DNA of 44,651 nt from Chitinophaga pinensis (GTDB lineage Bacteria; Bacteroidota; Bacteroidia; Bacteroidales; GCA-2748055): the NCBI GenBank assembly GCA_945863035.1, contig CAMAZH010000015.1, positions 1 through 44,651 on the forward strand. Direction: 5' to 3'. Position numbers and translations under genes: made by a program. The notes beneath the pieces were generated by a model. That model made no database searches and had not been told where the DNA came from. It saw nothing but the letters and a program-made list of their open reading frames with translations. Positions 26,235-35,802 of this stretch are shown here, piece by piece (position 1 is the stretch's first letter; each line of letters starts with the position of its first letter).

Positions 26235-27275
26235 ATGAAAACATTTACCCCCCGGGAACTGTCAATCCTTATCGCAAGTTTTTTCGCCATACTATTTGGC
26301 GGGAGCATTTATTTGTTTTACCTCTACGACCCCAAGCTTACCTGGCTTTTTGCCTTGCTGGCCAGCCTGGTCTTTTTTGTGCTTGCATATTTTATCCTTC
26401 AGCAGACCCTCAACAACTTTATCTTCGATAAAATACAACCCATTTACAAAACCATTCACGATTTCGCCATTTCCCAGAAAGAGCTTAAACGGCAACTGGC
26501 AGAGAAGGACGTGATCAAACAGATGAACAGGGAGGTTGAAGACTGGGCTGAAAAGAAAGCCAAGGAAATCAAAAAACTCAAACAGCTGGAAAAATACCGC
26601 AAAGACTTTTTGGGCAATGTGATGCATGAGCTCAAAACCCCGATTTTCAATATTCAGGGATACGTGTTAACGCTCCTGGACGGTGGCATTGACGACACCG
26701 CCATTAACAAGTTGTATCTGGAGCGGACGGAAAAAAGCATTAACCGGATGATCTCCATTGTTGAAGACCTTGAGGCCATTTCCCGACTTGAGTCGGGCGA
26801 GCTTAAGCTCAACATCGAGGAGTTCGATATTGTAAAGCTGGTGGATGAGGTTTTCGAAATCATGGAGATGAAAGCCAAGCACAAGGGCATTAAGCTGGGC
26901 TTTGCCTCGGCTTACAACAAGCCGATAAGGGTAATGGCCGATCGGAAGCGGATTCAGGATGTGATGAACAACCTGGTTATCAACTCGATAAATTACGGTA
27001 TTAGAGGCGGGAAAACCGTGGTTTCGTTTATGGATATGGGCCAAAACCTGCTAATTGACGTTACCGATAACGGTATTGGAATAAGCGAGAAAGATCTCTC
27101 GCGGATTTTCGAGAGGTTTTACCGCACCGACAAATCCCGCTCGCGCGACCAGGGAGGCACTGGACTCGGGCTGGCCATTGTTAAGCATATCATTGAAGCC
27201 CACAACCAGACCATCAACGTGAGAAGCCGGTCGGAAAAGGGAAGCTCCTTCGTCTTCACCCTGAAAAAAGCCTGA
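26235..27275 (+). CDS. Membrane sensor histidine kinase (PhoR/ResE type)
   Basis: 346 residues. Two N-terminal helices (about 10-31 and 34-55) form a very short hairpin with no sensor domain between them. A charged coiled coil (KQMNREVEDWAEKKAKEIKK) leads to the HisKA box FLGNVMHELKTPIFNI (phospho-acceptor H131). The HATPase domain has MNNLVINSINYG (N box), VTDNGIGISEKDLSRIFERF (G1/F) and GGTGLGLAIVKHI (G2). ATG 26235. No response regulator is adjacent. The stop is 133 bp before ileS. Signal and partner are unknown. Confidence 0.9.
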   Translation: MKTFTPRELSILIASFFAILFGGSIYLFYLYDPKLTWLFALLASLVFFVLAYFILQQTLNNFIFDKIQPIYKTIHDFAISQKELKRQLAEKDVIKQMNREVEDWAEKKAKEIKKLKQLEKYRKDFLGNVMHELKTPIFNIQGYVLTLLDGGIDDTAINKLYLERTEKSINRMISIVEDLEAISRLESGELKLNIEEFDIVKLVDEVFEIMEMKAKHKGIKLGFASAYNKPIRVMADRKRIQDVMNNLVINSINYGIRGGKTVVSFMDMGQNLLIDVTDNGIGISEKDLSRIFERFYRTDKSRSRDQGGTGLGLAIVKHIIEAHNQTINVRSRSEKGSSFVFTLKKA

Positions 27276-27361
27276 AACCCCAAAAGCAGCAGAAGCAGAT
27301 TTTTATACCAAAACTCAACACTTATAAATCATAAGAGCTAACTCTATTTCACGATTTTTAT

Positions 27362-27369
27362 TAACTTTG
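27362..27369 (+). promoter_or_regulatory. Predicted -7 box for ileS
   Basis: TAACTTTG, a perfect TAnnTTTG, 39 bp before the ileS ATG; no clear TTG at -33. A Shine-Dalgarno-like AAAGGAG lies about 8 nt before the start codon, unusual for this phylum. Confidence 0.45.
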
Positions 27370-27408
27370 TCAAATTTTCTAAATAGCATCCAATAAAGGA
27401 GTTAAGTA

Positions 27409-30400
27409 ATGGGTAAATCGTTTTCTGAATATAAGAATTTCAACCTTTCCGATATAAACAAGGAAATACTGAAAAAGTGGAGGGATGAGCAGACCTTTCA
27501 CCTCAGCATAAGTGGTCGCGATGCTGCTCCAAGTTTTGTTTTTTACGAGGGACCTCCTTCCGCAAACGGAAAGCCGGGGATTCACCATGTGATGGCCCGT
27601 ACCATAAAAGATATTATCTGCCGCTACAAAACCCTCGATGGCTATCAGGTCGACCGCAAAGCCGGCTGGGATACCCACGGTCTGCCCGTTGAATTGGGCG
27701 TTGAGCAGAAGCTGGGCATCACAAAAGACGACATCGGCAAAAAAATCTCCATTGCCGAATACAACGAGCAGTGCCGCAAGGAGGTTATGAAGTACACCAC
27801 CGAGTGGGAAGAACTCACCGATCTCATGGGGTACTGGGTGGACATGGATCACCCGTACATCACCTATGACAACCGATACATTGAAACCCTCTGGTGGCTC
27901 CTCAAGCAGTTTTTCGAAAAAAACCTCCTTTACAAAGGTTATACCATTCAACCCTATTCGCCTGCGGCGGGGACCGGTCTGAGCACGCACGAACTCAACC
28001 AGCCCGGTTGTTACCGCGATGTGAAAGACACCACTGCCGTTGCGATGTTCAAGGTGCTTCAGGACTCGAAGTCGGAATTTCTTTATGCCGGAACCGAGAC
28101 TCCCCTCTTTATTATGGCATGGACCACCACGCCATGGACTCTCCCCTCAAACACCGCCTTGGCTGTTGGCCCGGAGATCCATTACCTGAAAGTACAGAGC
28201 TTCAACCCCTACAGCGGCTCCCCCATTACCGTAGTGTTGGCTAAATCGCTTCTGCATTCCTTCTTCCCGGAGAAAAACATTGACCTTCCCTTCGGCGAAT
28301 ATAAGGCGGGAGATAAAAACATTCCCTACAAAATCCTGGATGAGTTCAAGGGCTCGGACATCGTCGGTGTTCGCTACGAGCAGCTTCTCGATTGGGTGAA
28401 TCCGGGCGAAAAAGCCTTCCAACTGATCCCCGGAGCCTTTGTGACCACCGAGGATGGCACCGGGATTGTTCACATTGCCCCAACCTTTGGTGCCGATGAC
28501 TACCGCGTGGCAAAAGAAAACGACATCCCCGCCCTGTTGGTCGAGGATCTTGACGGCAAACAGGGTCCCCTGGTCGACAAGAAAGGCCGCTTCATCCCGC
28601 TGGAGGACATGCACCCCGACTTTGTAAAAAAACACGTTAACCTTGACTCATACAAGGAATTCGCCGGGCGCTACGTAAAAAACGATTACGACGACAGTCT
28701 GCCTGCTGATGCTACCAGCGTGGATATCGATATTTCCGTCCATCTGAAGCACAGGGACCAGGCATTCCGCGTGGAGAAACACCTTCACAACTATCCCCAC
28801 TGCTGGAGAACCGACAAACCGGTACTTTATTATCCGCTCGACTCCTGGTTCATCCGCACCACCGCCATGAAAGACCGGATGATCGCCCTGAACAACACAA
28901 TCAACTGGAAACCCGAGTCCACCGGTACCGGACGATTTGGCAAATGGCTTGAGAACCTGGTCGACTGGAACCTCTCCCGCTCCAGATTCTGGGGAACACC
29001 GCTGCCTATTTGGGTATCCGAAGACAAGCAAGAGATTATGTGCATCGGATCTGTGGAGGAGCTCAAAAACGAGATAGAAAAATCGGTTGCCGCCGGGTAT
29101 ATGGAGTCGAATCCCCTGAACACATTCGTTCCGGGAGACAACTCCCCCGAGAACTACTCCCTGCTCGACCTGCACAGGCCCTTTGTTGACGGGATCGTGC
29201 TGGCCTCGGCAAGCGGAAAGAAAATGATACGGGAAACCGACCTGATCGACGTTTGGTTCGACTCGGGAGCTATGCCTTATGCACAGCTGCATTATCCCTT
29301 TGAGCACAAAGATGACTTCTCCAAATTTTTCCCGGCCGCTTTTATTGCCGAGGGAGTGGATCAGACCCGCGGCTGGTTTTTTACCCTTCACGCCATCGGG
29401 ACCATGCTGTTTGATTCGGTAGCCTTCAAAAACATCATCTCCAACGGGCTTGTGCTCGACAAGAACGGCAACAAAATGTCGAAGCGTCTCGGAAACGCCG
29501 TGGATCCTTTCGAAACCATCGAGGAATACGGAAGCGATCCCCTGCGCTGGTACATGATTACCAATGCGCAGCCCTGGGATAACCTGAAATTCGATCTTGG
29601 GGGCATCGACGAGGTGAAGCGCAAGTTCTTCGGAACGCTTTACAACACCTACTCCTTCTTCTCGCTCTATGCCAATGTCGATAAATTCACCTACGCGGAA
29701 GATGAGATTCCTGTTAGCCAGAGACCGGAAATCGATCGCTGGATTATCTCTCTTCTCAACTCCCTCGTGAAAGAAGTAAAGGAAAATTACGACAATTACG
29801 AGCTGACACGCGCCGGCCGTCTAATCCAGGATTTCGTGAGCGAAAACCTCAGCAACTGGTATGTGCGACTCAACCGCAAGCGTTACTGGGGCGGGGAATA
29901 CGATACCGACAAAATCTCTGCCTACCAAACCCTTTACACCTGTCTTGAAACAGTGGCAATTCTTGCCTCACCCATCGCTCCCTTCTATATGGATAAACTC
30001 TTCGGTGACCTGAACGCCGTTGCAGGAAAACACAAAGAAAGCTCGGTTCACCTGATCCGATTCCCCGAATATGACCTGAGGCTTATTGACCCGGCTCTGG
30101 AAGAACGGATGAACATAGCACAAACAGTTTCATCGATGGTGCTGGGACTCCGCAGGAAAGTAAGCATCAGGGTGCGGCAGCCCCTGAACAAATTAATGAT
30201 CCCTTTGTTAGAGAAGGGCTTTCAAGAGAAGTTTGAAGCGGTTAAGACGCTTATACTCTCCGAGGTAAACGTCAAGGAGGTGGAATACATCAACGATACT
30301 GCCGGTATCTTGGTCAAAAGGATCAAACCGAACTTTAAAACCCTGGGACCCAAGTACAGCAAACTGATGAAGGAGATAGCTGCTGTGGTAAACACAATGA

Positions 30401-30849
30401 AACAGGAAGATATTCTGAAGTTCGAGAAGGAAGGCGTCTTTTCAATCGCACTGCCTTCACAAAACCTGATACTGGTTCCTGAAGATGTGGAAATAATCTC
30501 CGAGGATATTCCCGGTTGGCTCGTAGCGAACGAAGGCAAAATAACCGTCGCGCTTGACATTAACCTGAACGAGGATTTACGACAGGAAGGTATTGCCCGG
30601 GAATTTGTAAACCGTATACAGAACTTCCGGAAAGACAGCGGATTTGAGGTCACGGACAAAATAACAATTGAAATTCAGAAGCACGAACGGATAAATGATG
30701 CAATTGCGAATTTTAAGGACTATATTGCTTCACAAACTCTTGCAAACTCTGTTCAGCTGGTTGAACATCTCAACAGCGATGCAAAAGAGGTTGAAATTGA
30801 CGAGGAGATCAAGACGCGCTTAAAAATCGAAAAACAAAGGTTACAATAG
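27409..30849 (+). CDS. ileS: Isoleucyl-tRNA synthetase
   Basis: Class Ia synthetase of 1146 residues, the long form of the eukaryote-like IleRS group. The HIGH signature is altered to GIHH within PPSANGKPGIHHVMARTIKD (residues 49-68), a form I recall as common in Bacteroidota. Other motifs are the editing-domain TTPWTLPSNTALAVGPE, DVWFDSGAMPYAQ, EGVDQTRGWFF, and the KMSKR loop GNKMSKRLGNAVDP (K689 on). ATG 27409 with a good Shine-Dalgarno. A small GCCTTT/AAAGGC hairpin follows the stop at 30849-30863. Confidence 0.97.
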   Translation: MGKSFSEYKNFNLSDINKEILKKWRDEQTFHLSISGRDAAPSFVFYEGPPSANGKPGIHHVMARTIKDIICRYKTLDGYQVDRKAGWDTHGLPVELGVEQKLGITKDDIGKKISIAEYNEQCRKEVMKYTTEWEELTDLMGYWVDMDHPYITYDNRYIETLWWLLKQFFEKNLLYKGYTIQPYSPAAGTGLSTHELNQPGCYRDVKDTTAVAMFKVLQDSKSEFLYAGTETPLFIMAWTTTPWTLPSNTALAVGPEIHYLKVQSFNPYSGSPITVVLAKSLLHSFFPEKNIDLPFGEYKAGDKNIPYKILDEFKGSDIVGVRYEQLLDWVNPGEKAFQLIPGAFVTTEDGTGIVHIAPTFGADDYRVAKENDIPALLVEDLDGKQGPLVDKKGRFIPLEDMHPDFVKKHVNLDSYKEFAGRYVKNDYDDSLPADATSVDIDISVHLKHRDQAFRVEKHLHNYPHCWRTDKPVLYYPLDSWFIRTTAMKDRMIALNNTINWKPESTGTGRFGKWLENLVDWNLSRSRFWGTPLPIWVSEDKQEIMCIGSVEELKNEIEKSVAAGYMESNPLNTFVPGDNSPENYSLLDLHRPFVDGIVLASASGKKMIRETDLIDVWFDSGAMPYAQLHYPFEHKDDFSKFFPAAFIAEGVDQTRGWFFTLHAIGTMLFDSVAFKNIISNGLVLDKNGNKMSKRLGNAVDPFETIEEYGSDPLRWYMITNAQPWDNLKFDLGGIDEVKRKFFGTLYNTYSFFSLYANVDKFTYAEDEIPVSQRPEIDRWIISLLNSLVKEVKENYDNYELTRAGRLIQDFVSENLSNWYVRLNRKRYWGGEYDTDKISAYQTLYTCLETVAILASPIAPFYMDKLFGDLNAVAGKHKESSVHLIRFPEYDLRLIDPALEERMNIAQTVSSMVLGLRRKVSIRVRQPLNKLMIPLLEKGFQEKFEAVKTLILSEVNVKEVEYINDTAGILVKRIKPNFKTLGPKYSKLMKEIAAVVNTMKQEDILKFEKEGVFSIALPSQNLILVPEDVEIISEDIPGWLVANEGKITVALDINLNEDLRQEGIAREFVNRIQNFRKDSGFEVTDKITIEIQKHERINDAIANFKDYIASQTLANSVQLVEHLNSDAKEVEIDEEIKTRLKIEKQRLQ

Positions 30850-30973
30850 CCTTTTTTAAAGGCCCATGAATTTATATCGAGAATTATTAAGTCGTTTTTT
30901 ATTGTATAAAGACGAAACAACAGAGAATATTAGTTTATTTTATTATTTTTAAGAAACTTTTAATACGAAAGCC

Positions 30974-31354
30974 ATGGCTGAAAAGACAAGATATTCAGAT
31001 GAAGAGCTTGATGAATTCCGACAGATCATTCTACAGAAGCTCGAAAAGGCCAAGGAAGATTATGAACTGCTGAAAAGTGCCATCACTCAGAGTGAGAGTA
31101 ACGACACGCAGGACACTTCTCCAACCTTCAAGGTTTTGGAAGAAGGTGCCGCTACCCTTTCCAAGGAAGAGGCGGGCAAACTTGCTCAACGGCAGCAGAA
31201 GTTTATCCAGCATTTACAGGCTGCCCTTGTAAGGGTTGAGAACAAAACCTATGGTATTTGTCGCGAGACAGGTATACTGATCCCGAAAGAGAGACTTCGT
31301 GCCGTTCCCCATGCTACCCTGAGTATGGAAGCCAAAGAGAAATCAAACAGGTAA
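30974..31354 (+). CDS. DksA/TraR-family protein with degenerate zinc finger
   Basis: 126 residues. The N-terminal coiled coil (DELDEFRQIILQKLEKAKED) and the C-terminal globular part (YGICRETGILIPKERLRAVP, then HATLSMEAK) match DksA/TraR-type proteins that bind the RNA polymerase secondary channel. Of the four zinc Cys (C-x2-C...C-x2-C) only the first remains; the others are T, S and A. This degenerate form is, as I recall, widespread in Bacteroidota. It lies between ileS and lspA, all on the plus strand. Confidence 0.85.
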   Translation: MAEKTRYSDEELDEFRQIILQKLEKAKEDYELLKSAITQSESNDTQDTSPTFKVLEEGAATLSKEEAGKLAQRQQKFIQHLQAALVRVENKTYGICRETGILIPKERLRAVPHATLSMEAKEKSNR

Positions 31355-31476
31355 GTTTTGTGTTTCTTTCTGCTGCATTGGAGTTCAATACCCTGTGTTG
31401 TGAGTTTGACTTCAGATGTGATGCGGGATCAGGCTTTTTTTGCATCTTTGTCTTCTGAATTTTAGATCCATACTTA

Positions 31477-32130
31477 ATGTCAATAGTCCGCAAATCGTTA
31501 CTTACTGTATTTCTGATACTCCTGGCCGATCAGGTTCTGAAAATCTGGATAAAAACCGGAATGTTTCTGTATGAGGATATTCCCGTGTTTGGAAACTGGT
31601 TCATAATCAAGTTTATCGAGAACAACGGCATGGCTTTTGGCGTTGATCTTCCGGGAGATTACGGGAAAGTTATCCTCAGCATCTTCCGCATCATTGCTGT
31701 GATTGCGATAGTTTTCTATATGCGCCATCTCATTCGTGAAAAAGCGCCCAACGGCCTCCTTGTTTCCATGTCGTTTATTCTGGCCGGTGCCATAGGCAAC
31801 ATTCTGGATAGCGCGTTTTACGGCATTATCTTCAATGAGAGCACACCCTTTTCCAAAGCGGTTCTTTTTCCCGAGGGAGGTGGGTATTCATCGTTCCTTC
31901 ACGGTAAAGTGGTCGACATGTTCTATTTCCCGGTGATTCAGGGAGCATGGCCCCAATGGGTTCCCTTCAAGGGAGGCGACTATTTCGAATTCTTCAGGCC
32001 GGTCTTCAACATTGCAGACACGTCAATTTCCATCGGGGTGTTTTCCATCCTTATTTTCCAAAGAAGGTTTTTTGTTAGTGAGCAGCCGGTTGCCGAGGCT
32101 GAAGCTCCTGCAGAAACGAAGCAGGACTAA
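31477..32130 (+). CDS. lspA: Lipoprotein signal peptidase (SPase II)
   Basis: Cleaves signal peptides of diacylated prolipoproteins in the inner membrane. 217 residues with four membrane helices. The two catalytic Asp are in GAIGNILDSAFYG (D111) and FNIADTSISIG (D181), and IKFIENNGMAFG is the conserved N-terminal-side motif. It is longer than the E. coli enzyme because of a periplasmic loop between the Asp motifs (about 118-175) and a polar C-terminal tail, as in other Bacteroidota. ATG 31477. It ends 7 bp before the end of the convergent tetR-type gene. Confidence 0.95.
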   Translation: MSIVRKSLLTVFLILLADQVLKIWIKTGMFLYEDIPVFGNWFIIKFIENNGMAFGVDLPGDYGKVILSIFRIIAVIAIVFYMRHLIREKAPNGLLVSMSFILAGAIGNILDSAFYGIIFNESTPFSKAVLFPEGGGYSSFLHGKVVDMFYFPVIQGAWPQWVPFKGGDYFEFFRPVFNIADTSISIGVFSILIFQRRFFVSEQPVAEAEAPAETKQD

Positions 32131-32137
32131 ATATTTC

Positions 32138-32722
32138 CTACCTCTTCACCAGCCCGTAGAACAAAAACTTTATCAGGTTGTCGAGCCGGTCTTCAATGTT
32201 GCCATGGGATTTGTTGATGAAAAGAGGGATCTCAAGACCTTTCATGGCAGTGACAATGGCCACCGCGCTTAACTCCGGATCCTCAATGTCGAACTTGTTG
32301 TGTTTGATCCCACGCTTCAGGATTTCAGTAACTATCTTCACCTCGTTACGGTCGTAGTTCTTGCGGATTTTCTCAATGAATTCGAGATGGTTCAGGTAAT
32401 CGCTCTTCAGAGCGGCATAAAAATTACTGAGGGTTTTCAGCTTGTGCATCCTGAAAAGAATATAGGTCCTCAATTGTTCAATGGGATCTTCAATCTGCGA
32501 CACCTCCTTGAGAAGGTCCTGCTTCAACTCCTCCGCCTCCTGCTCAACCACGGCTTTGAAAATATCCTCCTTACTGCTGAAATAATAGTAAATGGACGAT
32601 TTCCCTTTGCGCGTGGCAATGGCTATCTCATCCATGGTGGTCTTCTTAAAGCCATAACGTGTGAAAATCTTGGCTGCCACACTGATGATTTTTGTCCTAA
32701 CCTCGTCTTTCTTTACAACCAT
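32138..32722 (-). CDS. TetR-family transcriptional regulator
   Basis: 194 residues. The N-terminal HTH (ISVAAKIFTRYGFKKTTMDE, then IAIATRKGKSSIYYYFSSKE) is a typical TetR_N domain at residues about 12-58. The helical C-terminal part, which binds the effector, is not assignable to a subclass. ATG 32722. The 32723-33027 spacer upstream is shared with divergent dnaG. No efflux or other obvious target gene is adjacent, so autoregulation or a distant target is likely. Confidence 0.9.
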   Translation of the reverse strand: MVVKKDEVRTKIISVAAKIFTRYGFKKTTMDEIAIATRKGKSSIYYYFSSKEDIFKAVVEQEAEELKQDLLKEVSQIEDPIEQLRTYILFRMHKLKTLSNFYAALKSDYLNHLEFIEKIRKNYDRNEVKIVTEILKRGIKHNKFDIEDPELSAVAIVTAMKGLEIPLFINKSHGNIEDRLDNLIKFLFYGLVKR

Positions 32723-33027
32723 TCTGTTTTTGTAAGAATATTTCTATTACCCTTTCCCCGAGCTTTTTCTAAAGCTCACCTCGATCACAGGATGTTGTCA
32801 ATAACATTCAAAACCCGGAAATCCCATGTCCCGAACATTCAAACCCATGTCTTTGAGAAAAATCAAAAATAGCAGTCATTCCAATGCTTTGCAAATTATT
32901 CTTCGCTCAATTGCCTGAATTGCCAAAAACAAAAATATGTTTTTTTATTATTGGATGAAATACCTAACTTCGTAAACCGAGGTAAAACATTCTATTTATC
33001 ACAATATCAAATAATTAATTCGCTCAC
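32723..33027. other. Divergent spacer between the TetR-type gene and dnaG; no gene seen
   Basis: 305 bp, AT-rich near dnaG. TAACTTCG at 32965-32972 is a 7-of-8 -7 box for dnaG, with only T-rich sequence at -33. GTAAGAATATTTCTATTAC (about 32732-32750) is an imperfect palindrome close to the tetR-type start and could be its operator, weakly supported. Confidence 0.35.
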
Positions 33028-34995
33028 ATGATTGATCAACCCACCATAGAGAAGATTTTTGAGACGGCCGATATTGTGGAAGTTATTTCCGAGTTTGTGC
33101 AACTTAAAAAGTCCGGATCGAATTACAAGGGGTTGAGCCCGTTCAGCAATGAGAAGACCCCCTCGTTTATGGTGTCGCCCTCGAAGGGCATTTATAAGGA
33201 CTTCAGTTCCGGCAAGGGTGGCAATGTTGTGGGTTTCCTCATGGAGGTTGAGAAACTCTCGTACCCGGATGCCCTGCGTTACCTGGCCAGAAAATATAAC
33301 ATCCAGCTTATAGAGAAGGAGCGAACCGAGGAAGAGGTGCAGCAGGAAAACGAAAGGGAGAGTCTGCTTGTTGTGACTTCCTATGCGCAGAAGTACTTCA
33401 GCCATAACCTGCTTTCCTCGGCCGAGGGAAAGGCAATTGGTCTGAAATACCTTATGGAAAGAGGGGTTAGGGAAGACACCATCGACAAGTTCCAGCTGGG
33501 ATACAGTTTTACCGAGAGGGATGCCTTCACCCGCGAGGCAAAGAAAAAAGGCTATAAGATCGATTACATGCTTAAGGCAGGATTAAGCATCGAGAAGAAC
33601 GACTCTCAGTTCGACCGCTTTGCAGGCAGGGTGATGTTTCCTATCCATGGCATTTCGGGCAATGTAATCGGCTTTGGGGGAAGGACGCTGAGAACCGACA
33701 AGGATACCGCCAAATACCTGAACAGTCCCGAATCGGAGATTTATTATAAGAGCAAAGTACTATATGGTTTGTACTTCGCCAAAAAAGCCATTGTAAACAC
33801 CGAGAAATGCTACTTGGTAGAAGGCTATACCGATGTGATTTCGATGCATCAGGCCGGAATAGAAAATGTGGTTGCATCCTCCGGCACCGCGCTTACCGTT
33901 GAGCAGATACGGCTCATCAAACGCTTCACCCAGAACATTACAATAATATACGACGGGGACGCCGCGGGCATCAAAGCTTCCTTCCGGGGAATTGACCTGG
34001 TGCTTGAGGAGGGCCTGAATGTCAGGGTTCTGCTCCTCCCCGACGGGGAAGACCCGGATTCCTTTTCCAAAAAGCACAGCGCAACCGAACTCAAGGAATT
34101 TATAAAGGAAAACGAGAAGGATTTCATTTCTTTCAAGTCCCAGATTCTCCTGAAAGATACGGTAAACGACCCGGTAAAAAGATCGGGATTGATAAGCGAT
34201 ATCGTGCGCTCCATCTCTGTTATCCCCCAGGCCATCACCCGTGCGGTATACATTCGCGAATGCAGCACCCTACTGGAGGTCGACGAGAACATCCTGCTGT
34301 CGGAAGTCCACAAAATACGGCAGCGCTCCGAAGAGTCGAAATGGACTTCACGTACCCCCGAACGCGCTGCCCTGGATGCCCCGGCTCAGCCTCTCGTCCC
34401 CTCGTTTGTGGATGAGATTTACTCCGAGCATGAGGAGAGGGACATCATTTACTTCCTGCTGAAGTTCGCCAATGAGAAATTGCGACTCCCTGCCGAAGAC
34501 AATGCGGAAATTAGCGTTGCGGAATACATCATCCGCGAAATCCAAAACGATAACCTCGAATTTAAAAACCTCATCTATAAAAAAGTCTTTGAGGAGATTA
34601 GTCTTAAAATAGAGAAAGGGGAGAAAGTGGAGGAGAAAACCTTCACTTACAGCGAAGAGAAAATGATCTCCGAGCTGGCCGTGGAAATATTCACCTCCCG
34701 CTATGAGATAAGCAAAGTCTGGAAACGAAAAGACACCTATATCGAGCTCCCCGGTGAAAACCTCGGCACCGAAGTCCCAAAAACCGTTCTTGCCTATAAA
34801 AACAAGATTATCATGATTGCCCTGAGCGAGCTGTATACCAAAATGAAAAACATAAACCCCGAGACCGAACCGGAAAAAATCACCGATATCCAAAAGCAGG
34901 TAATGAACCTGAACGAAATAAAAAGGATAATCTCAAAAGACCTGGGAGCCAGAACGATAATCTCCTTTATGGCCGGAGTCTCCCACCAAAAATAA
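33028..34995 (+). CDS. dnaG: DNA primase
   Basis: Makes RNA primers at the replication fork. 655 residues. The N-terminal CHC2-type domain (residues about 5-95) keeps its sequence frame (NYKGLSPFSNEKTPSFMVSP, GIYKDFSSGKGGNVV). However, all four zinc ligands are replaced: S37, S40, D58 and S61 stand where Cys, His, Cys and Cys normally are. The RNA-polymerase core and TOPRIM domain follow (CYLVEGYTDVISMHQAG; IIYDGDAAGIKASF), intact with their acidic residues. A C-terminal helical region for helicase binding reaches residue 655. ATG 33028. Confidence 0.95.
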   Translation: MIDQPTIEKIFETADIVEVISEFVQLKKSGSNYKGLSPFSNEKTPSFMVSPSKGIYKDFSSGKGGNVVGFLMEVEKLSYPDALRYLARKYNIQLIEKERTEEEVQQENERESLLVVTSYAQKYFSHNLLSSAEGKAIGLKYLMERGVREDTIDKFQLGYSFTERDAFTREAKKKGYKIDYMLKAGLSIEKNDSQFDRFAGRVMFPIHGISGNVIGFGGRTLRTDKDTAKYLNSPESEIYYKSKVLYGLYFAKKAIVNTEKCYLVEGYTDVISMHQAGIENVVASSGTALTVEQIRLIKRFTQNITIIYDGDAAGIKASFRGIDLVLEEGLNVRVLLLPDGEDPDSFSKKHSATELKEFIKENEKDFISFKSQILLKDTVNDPVKRSGLISDIVRSISVIPQAITRAVYIRECSTLLEVDENILLSEVHKIRQRSEESKWTSRTPERAALDAPAQPLVPSFVDEIYSEHEERDIIYFLLKFANEKLRLPAEDNAEISVAEYIIREIQNDNLEFKNLIYKKVFEEISLKIEKGEKVEEKTFTYSEEKMISELAVEIFTSRYEISKVWKRKDTYIELPGENLGTEVPKTVLAYKNKIIMIALSELYTKMKNINPETEPEKITDIQKQVMNLNEIKRIISKDLGARTIISFMAGVSHQK

Positions 34996-35034
34996 TTATT
35001 TGCGGGAGTTCACAGGTTAAACAACATAGCTTCC

Positions 35035-35065
35035 TTGACTCGGTTTGTTAAAAGACTTAAATTTA
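35035..35065 (+). promoter_or_regulatory. Predicted promoter of the cytidylate-kinase-like gene
   Basis: TTG at 35035-35037, a 20-nt spacer, TAAATTTA at 35058-35065 (7 of 8). Transcription near 35072 makes ATG 35084 the start and excludes the TTG at 35045. Confidence 0.5.
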
Positions 35066-35083
35066 TTGCAAATCCATAAAGCC

Positions 35084-35776
35084 ATGAAGATCGATCTTTC
35101 GAATTATCTCAAAGACAGATACCAGGAAACGCAATCGCGCCAAGCTTTTCCCGGTCCTGTGGTTACAATAGCCAGGGAACTGGGATGTCCTTCCAAGGTA
35201 TTGGCCAGCAAGTTGATTGAACAGTTAAACACTCTGGATTACAGGTTTTCAAAGAAAATCCCCTGGAAGTGGATCAGTAAGGAAATCATGGAGGAGTCGG
35301 CAAAAGACCTGGGAGTCGATCTTGCCGAAATCCAATATGTCTTCGACTATAAAACCCATGGGGTACTCGAGGACCTGTTGCTTTCGCACTCCAAAAAATT
35401 CTATAAGTCCGACAGGAAAATCCGTGACACCATTGCCAAGGTTATCCGGAACTTTGCCGACGAGGGGAATGCTGTTATTGTGGGTCGCGGGGGAATTGCA
35501 ATTACCCGTGATATTCCCAAATCCCTGCATATCAAACTAGAGGCCCCTCTGGAATGGCGGGCACTTCGAACCAGCGAAAAACACAACATAACCATTGAGC
35601 AGGCAAAGAAGTATTGCCTCGAGATCGATAAAAAGCGCGAGGAATTCAGAAATTATTTTCAGGGGAAAGGTAATGACTACACCCGGTTCGACTTGTGTTT
35701 CAACTGCATGACCATTGATTCTGAAGAGATTGCTTCCATAATTGTTGAGACTCTAAAAATCAGGAAACTGCTGTAA
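35084..35776 (+). CDS. Cytidylate kinase-like protein
   Basis: 230 residues from ATG 35084. It resembles the cytidylate-kinase-like family (Cytidylate_kin2). TIARELGCPSKVLASKLIEQ takes the place of the nucleotide-binding loop region (the family usually has GSGG here). NAVIVGRGGIAITRDIPKSL is the conserved central strand-loop, and LEAPLEWRALRTSEKHNI is the lid region. The middle helix (DYKTHGVLEDLLLSHSKKF) is typical. True substrate unknown; a second bona fide cmk may exist elsewhere. Own promoter. Confidence 0.8.
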   Translation: MKIDLSNYLKDRYQETQSRQAFPGPVVTIARELGCPSKVLASKLIEQLNTLDYRFSKKIPWKWISKEIMEESAKDLGVDLAEIQYVFDYKTHGVLEDLLLSHSKKFYKSDRKIRDTIAKVIRNFADEGNAVIVGRGGIAITRDIPKSLHIKLEAPLEWRALRTSEKHNITIEQAKKYCLEIDKKREEFRNYFQGKGNDYTRFDLCFNCMTIDSEEIASIIVETLKIRKLL

Positions 35777-35802
35777 ACACAATATTAAAGACGCGAAACG
35801 CC

